A stretch of 64,000 bases of DNA from Anaerocolumna jejuensis DSM 15929 (GCF_900142215.1 NZ_FRAC01000034.1:5664-69663), one strand, 5' to 3'; shown: positions 1 to 9,184, numbered from the stretch's first letter. Numbers and translations: made by a program. Notes: generated by a model from the letters alone, not told the origin.

Positions 1-298
1 TGTGCCCTGCCTTATGATAAGATACCGTTTCCTCCATAATCTCATCAATGGGAACCGGCCGGTTAATTTTATTCTTAAGACAGACCTCCATGCAGGCTTT
101 TGAGGTACAGGTCTTGCAGGGAATTTCCTCTGAAAGTCTGTTAGCCGCTCCTGACATGTTCTCAAAGCGCAGAGCTCTGATGACCCTGTCCACCGGCAGG
201 CTGTGAGGGCAGGCCTTGGTGCAGGGAGGGTTATTACATAGAAGACATCCTCCGGCTTCTTCCATAATTGAAATATCTCTATATTCTAAATTGCTCAA
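1..298 (-). CDS. Fe-S protein, dihydropyrimidine dehydrogenase-like (N-terminal part)
   Basis: Partial gene whose 3' end lies outside the window. A TTG start at 298 is preceded by AAAGGGG at good spacing, and 99 codons are open to the edge. Cysteines 18, 21, 26 and 30 form a CxxCxxxxCxxxC cluster motif (CLLCNNPPCTKAC) and four more cysteines follow at 61, 64, 69 and 73. This resembles the alpha-helical 4Fe-4S domain at the N-terminus of dihydropyrimidine dehydrogenase and glutamate-synthase small-subunit-like enzymes. It begins 33 bases after the dihydropyrimidinase gene, so it is probably the last-transcribed visible gene of the same operon and would catalyse NAD(P)H-dependent reduction of uracil/thymine. 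The catalytic flavin domain is not visible, so another Fe-S oxidoreductase remains possible. Confidence 0.6.
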   Translation of the reverse strand, partial: MSNLEYRDISIMEEAGGCLLCNNPPCTKACPHSLPVDRVIRALRFENMSGAANRLSEEIPCKTCTSKACMEVCLKNKINRPVPIDEIMEETVSYHKAGH

Positions 299-331
299 AA
301 TTACATCCCCTTTCAGGTCAGGTTTCACTTT

Positions 332-1702
332 TCAGCTCAAAGCCGGTTTACGCTTAATGAATTGGCCGTATCCCGGCTCCCCGGTAAATTCACCGTTATC
401 ATATACAAGCCTGCCTCTGACATAGGTCTGAACCGGATATCCGTGAAGCTTCCTGCCTTCCCAGATGGTATGATCATAGTCGGAATGCATATTGCTCACA
501 GAAATGGTAAAGTCCTTATCCCTGTCATAAAGGACAATATCCGCATCCTTCCCAACGGTCAGGGAACCCTTGGTATCACAGCCAAAGATTTTAGCAGGAT
601 TGGCAGAACACAGTTCCACCGCACGGTTAAAGCTTATCCTGCCGCTGTTGGCTGCTGCAAGCATATAGGGATACAGATTCTCAACACCTGCACAGCCGTT
701 TGGAATCTTGGTAAAGTCGTCCTTTCCCCAGTCCTTCTCATAGCTTTGAAAAGGGCAGTGGTCCGTTGCCACGGTATCAATGATTCCCTTCTTTATGGCG
801 TCCCATAAAGCCTCCTGGCTTTCCTGGCCTTTTATGGGAGGGGAGCACACAAAGTTCCTTCCATCCTCTCTTTTGTATACCTCACTGGTAAACTCCAGAT
901 ACTGGGGACAGGTCTCTATAAAAATCGGATGCCCTGCCAGCTTAGCCTCGGCAGCAGCTTCAAGCCCCTCTTTATCCGCCATGTGAACAATGTACAAGGG
1001 TGCTTCCACTGATTTTGCCCAGTGCACGGCTCTCTTGTCAGCTTCCGCCTCCACATATTCCGGCCTGCTTAAGTAATGATACCAGGCAGAGGTCTTCCCT
1101 TCCTTTAAAAAATTCTCTATATTCAGGTCGATTACATCCGGGTTTTCCGCATGGATATTTGTAATCGCACCAACTTCTTTCGCCTTTAATAAAACCTTTA
1201 CAAAGGTGCCGTCATCCACCATCATGCCTTCCTTCTTATATACAAAGAAGCATTTGAAGCTGGTGACACCAAAATCCACGGAAGCCGCAAACTCCTCCAG
1301 CAATTCACCTCCGTTTAAATCTGTGATAATGCAGTGAAAGGCATAATCCACACAGGCCTCCGGGTCGCACATTGCCTTTCTCTCCCCAATGGTCTCCAGG
1401 ATACCTTTCCCTTTTCTTTGCATGGGGTAATCAAATACCGTAGTAACACCGCCGCAGGCAGCCGCTCTTGTTCCTGATAAATAGCCGTCTGCAGATACCG
1501 TTCCTCCAAATGGCATTGCCAGATGGGTATGCGCATCAATCGCACCGGGTAATACAAGCTTCCCCGTTGCATCTACTACCTTTGCTGCCTCCATGGAAAG
1601 ATCCGTTCCGATTAAGGCAATTTTTCCATCCTTTACTGCGATGTCAGCTATAAAGCTTTCCTTTGCTGTTACAATCGTGCCGTTTTTAATGATCAAATCC
1701 AT
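332..1702 (-). CDS. hydA: Dihydropyrimidinase / D-hydantoinase
   Basis: Cyclic amidohydrolase of 456 residues, a normal length for the family. It opens the ring of dihydrouracil, dihydrothymine or hydantoins to the N-carbamoyl amino acid. The binuclear metal site is visible: HTH at residues 58-60, the probable carboxylated lysine K150 in SFK, histidines in NIHAEN (184) and IVHM (240), and aspartate in ATDHCPF (314). The ATG is preceded by TAGGAGG. It lies downstream of the ABC importer genes and just upstream of the dihydropyrimidine dehydrogenase-like gene, which points to reductive pyrimidine catabolism. A hydantoin substrate cannot be excluded. The beta-ureidopropionase expected for the next step is not in the window. 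Confidence 0.92.
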   Translation of the reverse strand: MDLIIKNGTIVTAKESFIADIAVKDGKIALIGTDLSMEAAKVVDATGKLVLPGAIDAHTHLAMPFGGTVSADGYLSGTRAAACGGVTTVFDYPMQRKGKGILETIGERKAMCDPEACVDYAFHCIITDLNGGELLEEFAASVDFGVTSFKCFFVYKKEGMMVDDGTFVKVLLKAKEVGAITNIHAENPDVIDLNIENFLKEGKTSAWYHYLSRPEYVEAEADKRAVHWAKSVEAPLYIVHMADKEGLEAAAEAKLAGHPIFIETCPQYLEFTSEVYKREDGRNFVCSPPIKGQESQEALWDAIKKGIIDTVATDHCPFQSYEKDWGKDDFTKIPNGCAGVENLYPYMLAAANSGRISFNRAVELCSANPAKIFGCDTKGSLTVGKDADIVLYDRDKDFTISVSNMHSDYDHTIWEGRKLHGYPVQTYVRGRLVYDNGEFTGEPGYGQFIKRKPALS

Positions 1703-1769
1703 ACTCTACGCCTCCTAATCATAATTCCGCCTGAATTCTTCAAACAGGAATTTGTGCATTTTTATACAC

Positions 1770-1927
1770 GCTTGCTCCCATTGCATACCGCAGACTTGTC
1801 TGCGGTACTGCCATAAATAATAGAGTGTGAAAGCGCTTTTCTTTCACACTTGCTCCCATTCCATACCGCAGACAAGTCTGCGGTACTGCCATAAATAATG
1901 GTATGTGAAAGCGCTTTTCTTTCACAC
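1770..1927 (-). repeat. Two tandem copies of a dispersed two-hairpin repeat
   Basis: The 349-base gap between the binding-protein gene and hydA holds two copies of a 78-base unit. Each contains a 10-bp stem (TACCGCAGAC/GTCTGCGGTA, loop TT in one copy and AA in the other), then the constant string GCCATAAATAA, then an 8-bp stem TGTGAAAG/CTTTCACA. Related copies occur at 5970-6023, 25315-25363 and 45810-45886, always in the 5' leader of a minus-strand gene and in the same orientation relative to it. The open frame through this block (1740-1958) is repeat-encoded and is not called as a gene. Confidence 0.85.
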
Positions 1928-2051
1928 CTCCTAGTCTTACTTCATACTTTGCCAACAATGAAATGTTTATTTATATAAGATTGACAGAGCCGATGCAAAA
2001 GGTTGTTGAAATCTTTGCAGCAGCTCCATCACCGGAAATATAACCTACCGC

Positions 2052-3236
2052 TTATTTATTGATTTTATATACCAGAACAAGACCTGACCTTTGGTATACC
2101 TGCGCTACTTCCACTAAATCCATACCGCCTGCCTTTGCAGCAATTAAGTTGGATACCCAGGTTACGCCAAAATCAACCTGACCGGTGTATACTGCCGTTG
2201 TTTCACCGATATCACCGCCGCCCGGTACAATATTTACATTTAAGCCGGCCTCGTTGTAATAACCCTTGTCAAGTGCTACATAATAACCCATGAACTGTGC
2301 CTGGGGCAGCCATTTTAACTGAATGGACACATCCTTTTTCTCAGGCTTGAATTTACCATCGGAAGCACTTGCTGCCGTAAAGAAGGAGGTATCCCTGATA
2401 TCGTCAAGGGTAAGCTTCTGTAATTTATCTGCTGCTGCGGAATCGTCTAACTTAATGTACTTCTTTGCAAGATCAAGGGTCTGCTGCATAGCCGTGTCAT
2501 CCATGTTCCCGTACTTTTTAACGGCTGCACCGGTCATATCGGTCTCTACCAGCTTTTTGACCTCGGATGCCATGTAAGACTGATGCTCAGCAGATACGGA
2601 GGAACCGTATTTGTAAACGATCTGAGCTGCTTCCTCCGGATTGGCACAGGCATATTCCCAGCCCTTCATGGAAGCATAGACAAAGGCTTTTACTGTCTCA
2701 GGGTTCTCTTTTGCAAATTTGCTGGTCGTGAAGATATTATCCTCAAGCATTGCCACGCCTTCCTCATTCATGTCAATGTATTTAACCGAATCACCATAAT
2801 TGTAACCACCATCATAGGAGTTCTTTACCAGGCCAAGCTCGTTATAGGTCATGGCAGAGGCTAAAAGAATCGAGTCATCATCAAAGCCATCCATGTCAAA
2901 TGCCTGGCTCAGGTAAGTGGTAGGCTGGCCGTATTTGGTCAAAAGTGCCTGAATCTCATATTCATTACCAATTCCCCAGTTCCCGACCTTGCCCTTGCCT
3001 GCCGCATCGGTTATAACACTTTCAACAGATGCATCGGCTGCATAGTAAGCTCCTGCTGCCTCCGTAGCAGCGGGTGTTTCTGTCGGTGTGGAAGCCTCCT
3101 CTGTTGCCGTAGGTTCTGATGTCGCCCCATTGCCTCCTGCGTTTTCTACCTTTTTGCCGCAGCCGGCAAGAGCAGTAATTAATAATACACACATCATAAA
3201 TAATGCACTGATTTTTCTTACATAAAGTTTCCTCAT
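2052..3236 (-). CDS. NMT1/ThiY-family ABC substrate-binding lipoprotein, apparently circularly permuted
   Basis: Extracytoplasmic binding protein of 394 residues, the presumed ligand receptor of the adjacent importer. It has a signal peptide with lipobox LAGC (Cys26), a Thr/Pro/Glu-rich linker (27-62), and an RBS AAAGGAGG. The fold is recognisable but in the wrong order. Residues 64-290 match the second part of ordinary family members, beginning with KVGNWGIGNEYE and ending with LTLDDIRDT. Residues 302-394 (VSIQLKWLPQAQFMGYYVAL onward, ending SGLVLVYKINK) match what is normally the start of the mature protein. The break falls at the usual linker before KGKKVGNWG. The likely ligand is a pyrimidine-like compound, inferred from the neighbouring catabolic genes. 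Confidence 0.85.
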   Translation of the reverse strand: MRKLYVRKISALFMMCVLLITALAGCGKKVENAGGNGATSEPTATEEASTPTETPAATEAAGAYYAADASVESVITDAAGKGKVGNWGIGNEYEIQALLTKYGQPTTYLSQAFDMDGFDDDSILLASAMTYNELGLVKNSYDGGYNYGDSVKYIDMNEEGVAMLEDNIFTTSKFAKENPETVKAFVYASMKGWEYACANPEEAAQIVYKYGSSVSAEHQSYMASEVKKLVETDMTGAAVKKYGNMDDTAMQQTLDLAKKYIKLDDSAAADKLQKLTLDDIRDTSFFTAASASDGKFKPEKKDVSIQLKWLPQAQFMGYYVALDKGYYNEAGLNVNIVPGGGDIGETTAVYTGQVDFGVTWVSNLIAAKAGGMDLVEVAQVYQRSGLVLVYKINK

Positions 3237-3387
3237 AAATTAAGCCTCCTTTTAATGAAATCTGCGGTTATTTATTATAAAAAGCAAAGAGCTTTTATAA
3301 TCCTCCTGTTCTGCTAAAGCCTTATTTCTATCAAGCGCGGTATCTGATACCGGTACCAAAACCAGCCGGCAGGCAGGGATTTTCAAA

Positions 3388-4194
3388 CTAACGGCGCCCC
3401 TTTAATAAAACACCTTCGGCAATTAATAATATTACATACATGGTAATTCCAATGGCACAGGCTACAATAATGTAGGCCCAGGCAGTTGCATACTGTGCAA
3501 GGACGATATTTTCACGAATCTGGCGTCCTACACCAATGACGTATTCTGCAAAATATTCACTGACCAGAGCACTGATAACACAGGCTGGTACGCTGATTCT
3601 CAGCGCGGTAAAGACATAGGGAATGCTGTTGGGAATACGAAGCTTAAAAAATATGGTGGTTTTTCCTGCTGCATAGGAGTTCATCAGGTCCAGTGAAAAG
3701 GGCTTTAATTCCGTAAAGCCACGGTATGCATTGATACTCATGGATACAGTACAGGTAATCATGACCACCAGCATTTTTGCAAGCATGCTTCTGGTATTGG
3801 GGTCTTTACTGAAATCCTTTGTCAGGTTATTTAGAATAGGGGCAATGGCTATAATCGGTATGGCATTAAAGGCTGATGCTATGGTAAGGCCCCCAGCTCC
3901 CCATTTTGGAAATACCGTTGCTACAATTGCCAGCAAATAGCCGAAAAAGGAGCCTAAAACCAAACCGCCAAGTGCAACCGTAACCGTTGCTTTTACATTC
4001 ACCAGGATACTGCTCCCGTTATCCGTAATAATTCCAAAAATCCTCTTTGGGAGCGGTAAGGTGAAGGTATCTGCTCCAATGATTTTATGAAGCAGCTGTG
4101 TCTGCCACAAAATAGCTATGACTGCTCCAAATAATACCGGATACAGGATGGTGGTAACCGTCTGCCGGTTGAATTTACTACGCAGCCTCTTCAT
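3388..4194 (-). CDS. ABC transporter permease (binding-protein-dependent type)
   Basis: Integral membrane permease of the SsuC/TauC/ThiX type with about six hydrophobic segments. The cytoplasmic loop near residues 155-190 carries the EAA-like motif that contacts the ATPase (AGKTTIFFKLRIPNSIPYVF region). The ATG at 4194 is preferred because GGGGAGG sits nine bases upstream. The start overlaps the 3' end of the second permease gene by 17 bases, so the two are translationally coupled. Together with the second permease, the ATPase and the lipoprotein it forms a complete importer, probably for a pyrimidine or related heterocycle. Confidence 0.88.
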   Translation of the reverse strand: MKRLRSKFNRQTVTTILYPVLFGAVIAILWQTQLLHKIIGADTFTLPLPKRIFGIITDNGSSILVNVKATVTVALGGLVLGSFFGYLLAIVATVFPKWGAGGLTIASAFNAIPIIAIAPILNNLTKDFSKDPNTRSMLAKMLVVMITCTVSMSINAYRGFTELKPFSLDLMNSYAAGKTTIFFKLRIPNSIPYVFTALRISVPACVISALVSEYFAEYVIGVGRQIRENIVLAQYATAWAYIIVACAIGITMYVILLIAEGVLLKGRR

Positions 4195-5029
4195 TTGCAC
4201 TCACCTCCCCTTTCACCCTGGCCCCCTTACGCTTGTAAGGTGACAATATTTTTTCGATTACTGCCATAAAGTAATAGCTGAGAATACCAATAATTGCGCT
4301 GAAGAATACAATCTGCCAGAACACATAGATGGACATGGCATGTTTTAAGGACTGGGACAGCATGGTTCCAAGACCTCCGCCTCCCTGGAGGGTATCCACC
4401 AGTATGGAGGCCGTAATTGCCATTGGTGCCGATATTTTAAGCCCCGTAAAGAAATACGGCATACTGGAGGGGATTAATAATTTACTGTAGATCTGATATT
4501 TGGTGGCAGCAATGGAATACATCAGCTCATGCTTTTCTTTTTCAACCGACTTAAAGCCTGCAAGGGTATTCGTTGCAACGGGATAAAAGGTCAATATCGC
4601 CGCAATCACAATCCGGCTTTTGTCTATGTCCTTGGTAATTGCCAATACAATGGGCGCCATACCAAGAATCGGTATCATCTGAATAATCATCAGATAGGGA
4701 AATACGGTCTTTTCAACTGTCAGGAACATATTCATTAACAGGGCCAGCACAAAGCCAATGGCAGTACCAATCAAAAAACCAATTCCCGCTCTGAATAAGG
4801 TTATTCCGGCATTGCTTAGTACGATCTGCAATGCGGTCTGGGTGCTGTTTACCTTATTGGTGCTGAATACCGATTCCAGAATCTGATACAGATGGGGCAG
4901 AACATTCTCCGGCGAGCGCTTTGTATGCTCTATGACAGTGGCTCCAATCTCCCATACTATAATAAGGCCGATGACCCATACTACCGTGACCATCTTTTTT
5001 GAATTAAGAGCTTTTTTAATCAGGTTCAT
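4178..5029 (-). CDS. ABC transporter permease (binding-protein-dependent type)
   Basis: Second inner-membrane permease of the importer, about 283 residues with six predicted membrane segments and a cytoplasmic EAA-type loop (AATKYQIYSKLLIPSSMPYF). The ATG at 5029 is chosen because AGAGGAAG lies upstream; an in-frame ATG 18 bases earlier has no ribosome binding site. It ends inside the start of the neighbouring permease gene. A heterodimeric permease pair is usual in NMT1-type importers for thiamine precursors and riboflavin. Its proximity to dihydropyrimidinase suggests a pyrimidine-related cargo, which is an inference. Confidence 0.88.
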   Translation of the reverse strand: MNLIKKALNSKKMVTVVWVIGLIIVWEIGATVIEHTKRSPENVLPHLYQILESVFSTNKVNSTQTALQIVLSNAGITLFRAGIGFLIGTAIGFVLALLMNMFLTVEKTVFPYLMIIQMIPILGMAPIVLAITKDIDKSRIVIAAILTFYPVATNTLAGFKSVEKEKHELMYSIAATKYQIYSKLLIPSSMPYFFTGLKISAPMAITASILVDTLQGGGGLGTMLSQSLKHAMSIYVFWQIVFFSAIIGILSYYFMAVIEKILSPYKRKGARVKGEVSANEEAA

Positions 5030-5070
5030 GCGATCTTCCTCTCTCATTAAAAAATGGGATTTTCTGTTCC

Positions 5071-5919
5071 CTACAGGCTTTCAAAGCTGTTTCGTACCTT
5101 AACCACAAGCTCATTAAATTTCTGGGTATTCTTGATTTCCAAGCTTCTTGGCCTTTCAAGGTCAATATCAACAACGGCGGATACTCTTCCCGGATGGGGT
5201 GATAATACAACCACCCTGTCGGATAAAAACACTGCTTCCTGTATGTTATGGGTAACAAATAAAATCGTCTTATTGGTCTTCTTCCAGATACGGAGCAGAT
5301 CCTCATGTAATTTTTCCTTAGTAAACTCATCCAGAGCGGAAAAGGGTTCATCCATCAGAAGGATTTCCGGCTTGACTGCCAGTGCCCTGGCGATTCCAAC
5401 TCTCTGCTGCATACCGCCGCTTAACTGGTGGGGATATTTTTTGCCGAATTCCATTAAGCCTACCAGCTCCAGCATCTTTGTTACCCTGGCTGTCCGTTCC
5501 TTCTTCGGTACTCCCATCATCTCCATGGGCATACAGACATTCCGCCTTACGGTTCTCCAGTCATATAGCACCGGATTCTGAAATACAATGCCATATTTCT
5601 TCTGCATCCGAATTTCTCTGGGTGACTGTCCTCTTACGGAAATACTTCCCGAAGTAGGCTGCTGGAGATCCGCTATGGTACGGAGCAGTGTGGTCTTTCC
5701 GCATCCGGACGGCCCCAGTAAGGAAATAAATTCTCCCTGCCTGATATCCAGGTTAATATTCTTTAATGCTGTAATGGGTGCTCCCCCTTCCTTATCCGGA
5801 AAGCTTATGCACAAGTCTTCTATCTTTATTTCAATCTCAGAACTATTCTCCATTGATAATTCATTATTTTCCTCTTCAGCTTCCATTGCATCCTTTGGAA
5901 TGAAATTTAATACATCCAT
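5071..5919 (-). CDS. ABC transporter ATP-binding protein (SsuB/TauB type)
   Basis: Nucleotide-binding subunit of 282 residues that powers the importer from the cytoplasmic side. The motifs are complete: Walker A GPSGCGKTT, signature LSGGMQQR, Walker B ILLMDEP followed by SALD, and switch histidine in VTHN. An acidic 25-residue extension precedes the domain (MEAEEENNELSMENSSE). The start has RBS AGGAGG seven bases upstream. It is the promoter-proximal gene of the importer, followed by both permeases and the lipoprotein gene on the same strand. A dispersed hairpin repeat lies about 50 bases upstream of the start. Confidence 0.93.
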   Translation of the reverse strand: MDVLNFIPKDAMEAEEENNELSMENSSEIEIKIEDLCISFPDKEGGAPITALKNINLDIRQGEFISLLGPSGCGKTTLLRTIADLQQPTSGSISVRGQSPREIRMQKKYGIVFQNPVLYDWRTVRRNVCMPMEMMGVPKKERTARVTKMLELVGLMEFGKKYPHQLSGGMQQRVGIARALAVKPEILLMDEPFSALDEFTKEKLHEDLLRIWKKTNKTILFVTHNIQEAVFLSDRVVVLSPHPGRVSAVVDIDLERPRSLEIKNTQKFNELVVKVRNSFESL

Positions 5920-5969
5920 AAAATACCTCCTGACATTTCCTTTCGTTCAACTGCAGTAATCTCCCTTAA

Positions 5970-6023
5970 GCTCCTATTGCATACCGCGTCTGCCTGCAGC
6001 GGCGGCACTGCCATAAATCAGGG
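5970..6023 (-). repeat. Dispersed hairpin repeat, diverged copy
   Basis: Contains CTCCTATTGCATACCGC, an imperfect stem, and CACTGCCATAAATCAGG, matching the repeat at 1770-1927 with several substitutions. It lies in the 5' leader of the ABC ATPase gene. Confidence 0.65.
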
Positions 6024-6094
6024 TTGAATAACAACGCAAAATGGCATAAAGTCTTTTAACTCTACGCCATCGTATTTTTTATTCCCTATTCTTT

Positions 6095-7246
6095 TTACCA
6101 AAGCTTTGCATATATTTTCAGCAAATCTTCTTTTGACACTTCTTTTACCGTATTGGAAGGACTGCCGCTTGCTATGGCATCCTGAGCCATCTTATCGGCT
6201 GCCGCGTCAAACTCGTTCTTTTTTATACCATACTCTTCCAGAGTAGGAATATTACAATGCTTACACAGCTTTGCCAGCTCTGTTAGAAAAGCCCCTGCCG
6301 CTTCCTCATCACCGGTATTCTCATCCGCTGCTCCGATTGCTCTTGCCAGTGTCCCAAATCTTTCATAGCAGCCATCCAGTGCAAAGGCCAGGCATTCCTT
6401 TATCAGCATGGCATTGGAAATTCCATGGGGCACATGGAACAGGGCTCCTATGGGTCTGCTCATGCCGTGGACCAGGGTTACGGAAGCATTGTTGATGCTG
6501 ACCCCTGCTTCAAATGCCGCAATCTGCATCTCCTCCCTTGCCTTTTCATCACTTCCTTTACTGTAGGCTGTGGGAAGATATTTAAAAATTCTCTTTACTG
6601 CCGATAAGGCATAAATTTCTGTCAGCGGGGTGCTCTTTCTAGAAGTATAGGCTTCCACCGCATGGGTCAAAGCGTCCATTCCCGTTGCCGCGGTAATATC
6701 AGGCGGTGAAGTCAGGGTAAAGGTCGGGTCGATTACCGCAAGGTCAGGTAAAAGGGCATCACCCTTTAGCAGCATCTTAATTCCCTTTACGGAATCTGTA
6801 ATGACCGTAAATTTGGTTGCTTCGGAGCCGGTACCTGCCGTGGTAGGAATTAATACCAGGGGCGGGAATTTACCGGTAATATCCTTTCCTAAATAATCGG
6901 ATATTTTGCCGGAAAGTACTGTCATTGCTGCAATCGCCTTGGCACTGTCAAGAGGACTTCCTCCTCCGATGGCAATTAAAAAGTCACAGCCGGTCTGCTT
7001 AAAAGCCTTCACACCGGACTCAATCATCTGATCCGTTGGCTCTCCGGTAATATCATTGAATACAACATATTCAATTCCCCAGGCTTCAAGGTAACCGGTA
7101 AGGGTAGCTGCAATGCCAGCCTTGGTGACAATCCTGCCCGTAACCACAAATGCCTTTCTTCCAAGGCCTTTAATGGCTGCTTCGCTGGCTTCCAGAGCGT
7201 TTTTTCCTATAAAGACATTCCGTGGTAATTTAAATTGATATGCCAT
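6095..7246 (-). CDS. Iron-containing (group III) alcohol dehydrogenase
   Basis: NAD(P)-dependent alcohol dehydrogenase of 383 residues. Visible family signatures are GGGSPLDSAKAIA (nucleotide binding), PTTAGTGSE, and the metal-site region GMDALTHAVEAYTS with the later histidines of LVHGMSRPIGALFHVPHG. The ATG has a GAGG-containing site upstream. It lies between the aminotransferase and the importer of the pyrimidine island. In the extended reductive pyrimidine pathway known from Gram-positive bacteria, such an enzyme reduces malonate semialdehyde, made from beta-alanine by transamination, to 3-hydroxypropionate. That role is inferred from context; the sequence alone fixes only the family. Confidence 0.9.
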   Translation of the reverse strand: MAYQFKLPRNVFIGKNALEASEAAIKGLGRKAFVVTGRIVTKAGIAATLTGYLEAWGIEYVVFNDITGEPTDQMIESGVKAFKQTGCDFLIAIGGGSPLDSAKAIAAMTVLSGKISDYLGKDITGKFPPLVLIPTTAGTGSEATKFTVITDSVKGIKMLLKGDALLPDLAVIDPTFTLTSPPDITAATGMDALTHAVEAYTSRKSTPLTEIYALSAVKRIFKYLPTAYSKGSDEKAREEMQIAAFEAGVSINNASVTLVHGMSRPIGALFHVPHGISNAMLIKECLAFALDGCYERFGTLARAIGAADENTGDEEAAGAFLTELAKLCKHCNIPTLEEYGIKKNEFDAAADKMAQDAIASGSPSNTVKEVSKEDLLKIYAKLW

Positions 7247-7340
7247 AATAACCTCTTTCCCGAATATACACTCTTCAATTGGATATTCTCTAATCAGTAG
7301 CTGAAAAAACAGCTTTTTCTCAACTTAACAGCCATGCCTT

Positions 7341-7436
7341 CCCAGTACGCCGCAAGCTTGGGCTGGGGATTTCGCAGGCACTTGTGTGAATTATGCTTCT
7401 CAATAATTCAGCTTGCTTGCGGTACATCCCAGACAG
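7341..7436. repeat. Imperfect palindrome in the gap 7247-7858
   Basis: The 612-base gap between the dehydrogenase and aminotransferase genes contains nested inverted repeats. The outer arms are GTACGCCGCAAGC and GCTTGCGGTAC, and the inner arms are TGAATTAT and ATAATTCA around an 8-base loop. It is not clearly a member of the dispersed family. No gene was recognised in 7584-7858. Confidence 0.5.
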
Positions 7437-7531
7437 TAAGTTTGTAAACACAACGCATTTCTAAGTTAGTTCCATCTGCGTACCTTGCACACGTTTCAGA
7501 CTATGTGTACAAAAAGGACCTGCTGATCAAT

Positions 7532-7583
7532 GATAATAAAAAAGCAGCGGCGGAATCTTCCTTTGATAGCTCCATCGCTGCTT
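7532..7583 (-). terminator. Rho-independent terminator downstream of the aminotransferase gene
   Basis: On the minus strand AAGCAGCGATGGA pairs imperfectly with TCCGCCGCTGCTT and is followed by TTTTTATTA. It lies 275 bases past the aminotransferase stop codon and before the dehydrogenase gene. Confidence 0.7.
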
Positions 7584-7858
7584 AAAATATATTTTATATT
7601 TAAGAATTAAGATATCTAAGTTGAATGAAGTTCGCCTGACCTCTTTCAGGATTATAGATGCTCTGTATTCCAGCCTTTTTACACCCGGGAGAGGAAAAAC
7701 TAAGGTTCAACTTTTATAGACGAATTATATATCATGGACAAGTCAAAAATCAATTGCTATATGACCAGAATTATTTGTTCAACTGCACAATAGCATTTCT
7801 ACTGACCGGGTATCCGGATCCGACCGTTCCTTTGTGGTTACAGGAAAGGCCAGTCTTT

Positions 7859-9184
7859 TTATATAAATTCTTTATCTACAATTGAAAGCACTTCATCCAA
7901 TTTAACAAGTTCTTCCACAATCTGCTCTTTTGTAATAATCAAAGGCGGTGCAACTAAAATCATATTTTCATGACTGTAGGTCATAAACTTCCTTTCCTTC
8001 AGTTTTCCAATGATTTTGCCCATAATTCCCTCCGTATCCTTTCCATAGGGTACAAGGGCCTCCCTGGTCGCTTTATCCTTCACCAGTTCAACTGCGGAGA
8101 ACAGACCGATATAGCGTACGTCACCAACACAGGGATGGGCTGCCTTTAACTCCTCTAATTTTTCGCCAAGAACCTTCCCGACCTCCTTCACGTGGTCAAG
8201 GATTTTTACTTCTTCATAGTAATTGACACAGGCAACACCTGCCGCACAGGCTAAGGGATGCCCGCTGTAGGTTAAACCGCAGGACAGCAGGTTATCATCA
8301 AAATACTCTGCAATCCTTTTGCTTACAACAACTCCCCCAAGAGGTACATAGCCGCAGGTCACACCCTTTGCAAAGGTTACGATATCCGGCTTTATATCAA
8401 AGTTCTCAAAGGCAAACATCTTACCGGTTCTGCCCCAGCCGGCCATTACCTCATCACAGATCAAAAGGATGCCGAATTCATCACAAAGTGCCCTCATTCC
8501 CGGCAGATAGCCCTTTGGCGGAATCAATATACCATTGGAGCCGGTTATGGTCTCAACTACAATTGCAGCCACACTGTCCGGTCCTTCATAAAGTATCTGC
8601 TCTCTCAGCTTTGCAATATAGTATTTAGAAGCTGCTTCCTCCGATTCAAAGGGGATTGCTTCTCTATAGAGATAAGGATCAAAAAATTTGATAAAGCCCG
8701 GAATGCCCGGCTCCAGCGGATACCTTCTTGGCTCCCCGGTCAGATTTCCGGCCCCGAAGGAGGAACCATGATAGCTGCGGTATCTGCTGAAGACTTTAAA
8801 CCTTCCGGTATACATACGTGCCATCTTAATGGCATTTTCATTGGCTTCCGCACCGGCATTGGTAAAGAAAACCTTTCCCATATTGTCAGGCATCAATTCG
8901 ATTATCTTTTTAGCCAGCTTTGCCCTTGGCTCTACCCCATAGGAAGGTGCGGCATAACAGAACTTATCCACCTGCTCCTTGATTGCCTCATTAATGGCCT
9001 TGTTGCCAAAACCTACATTCATGTTGACCAGCTGGGCGGACATATCCGTGTAACGGTTTCCGTCACAATCCCAGAAATAAATACCCTCCCCCTTTTCTAC
9101 CGGAACCGGATTAAGTCCCTTTTGCTTACTCCAGGACTGTAGGTTATACTCCTTTTGCATGCTTTTAATTTCTTCACCTGTCAT
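7859..9184 (-). CDS. Class III aminotransferase, probable beta-alanine aminotransferase
   Basis: PLP enzyme of 441 residues, fold type I, omega-amino-acid transaminase family. It shows GAEANENAIKMAR, the cofactor aspartate in ICDEVMAGWGRTG, and the probable Schiff-base lysine in FAKGVTCGYVPLGG. RBS AAGGAGG precedes the ATG. Between the PucR regulator and the alcohol dehydrogenase of a pyrimidine-degradation island, the most economical role is transamination of beta-alanine (or 3-aminoisobutyrate) to malonate semialdehyde, releasing the last pyrimidine nitrogen. A different omega-amine substrate is possible. Confidence 0.88.
   Translation of the reverse strand: MTGEEIKSMQKEYNLQSWSKQKGLNPVPVEKGEGIYFWDCDGNRYTDMSAQLVNMNVGFGNKAINEAIKEQVDKFCYAAPSYGVEPRAKLAKKIIELMPDNMGKVFFTNAGAEANENAIKMARMYTGRFKVFSRYRSYHGSSFGAGNLTGEPRRYPLEPGIPGFIKFFDPYLYREAIPFESEEAASKYYIAKLREQILYEGPDSVAAIVVETITGSNGILIPPKGYLPGMRALCDEFGILLICDEVMAGWGRTGKMFAFENFDIKPDIVTFAKGVTCGYVPLGGVVVSKRIAEYFDDNLLSCGLTYSGHPLACAAGVACVNYYEEVKILDHVKEVGKVLGEKLEELKAAHPCVGDVRYIGLFSAVELVKDKATREALVPYGKDTEGIMGKIIGKLKERKFMTYSHENMILVAPPLIITKEQIVEELVKLDEVLSIVDKEFI

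Noticed and set aside
1740..1958. 72-codon minus-strand frame before hydA
   Set aside because: It is wholly made of the two tandem hairpin repeats and encodes the same peptide twice.
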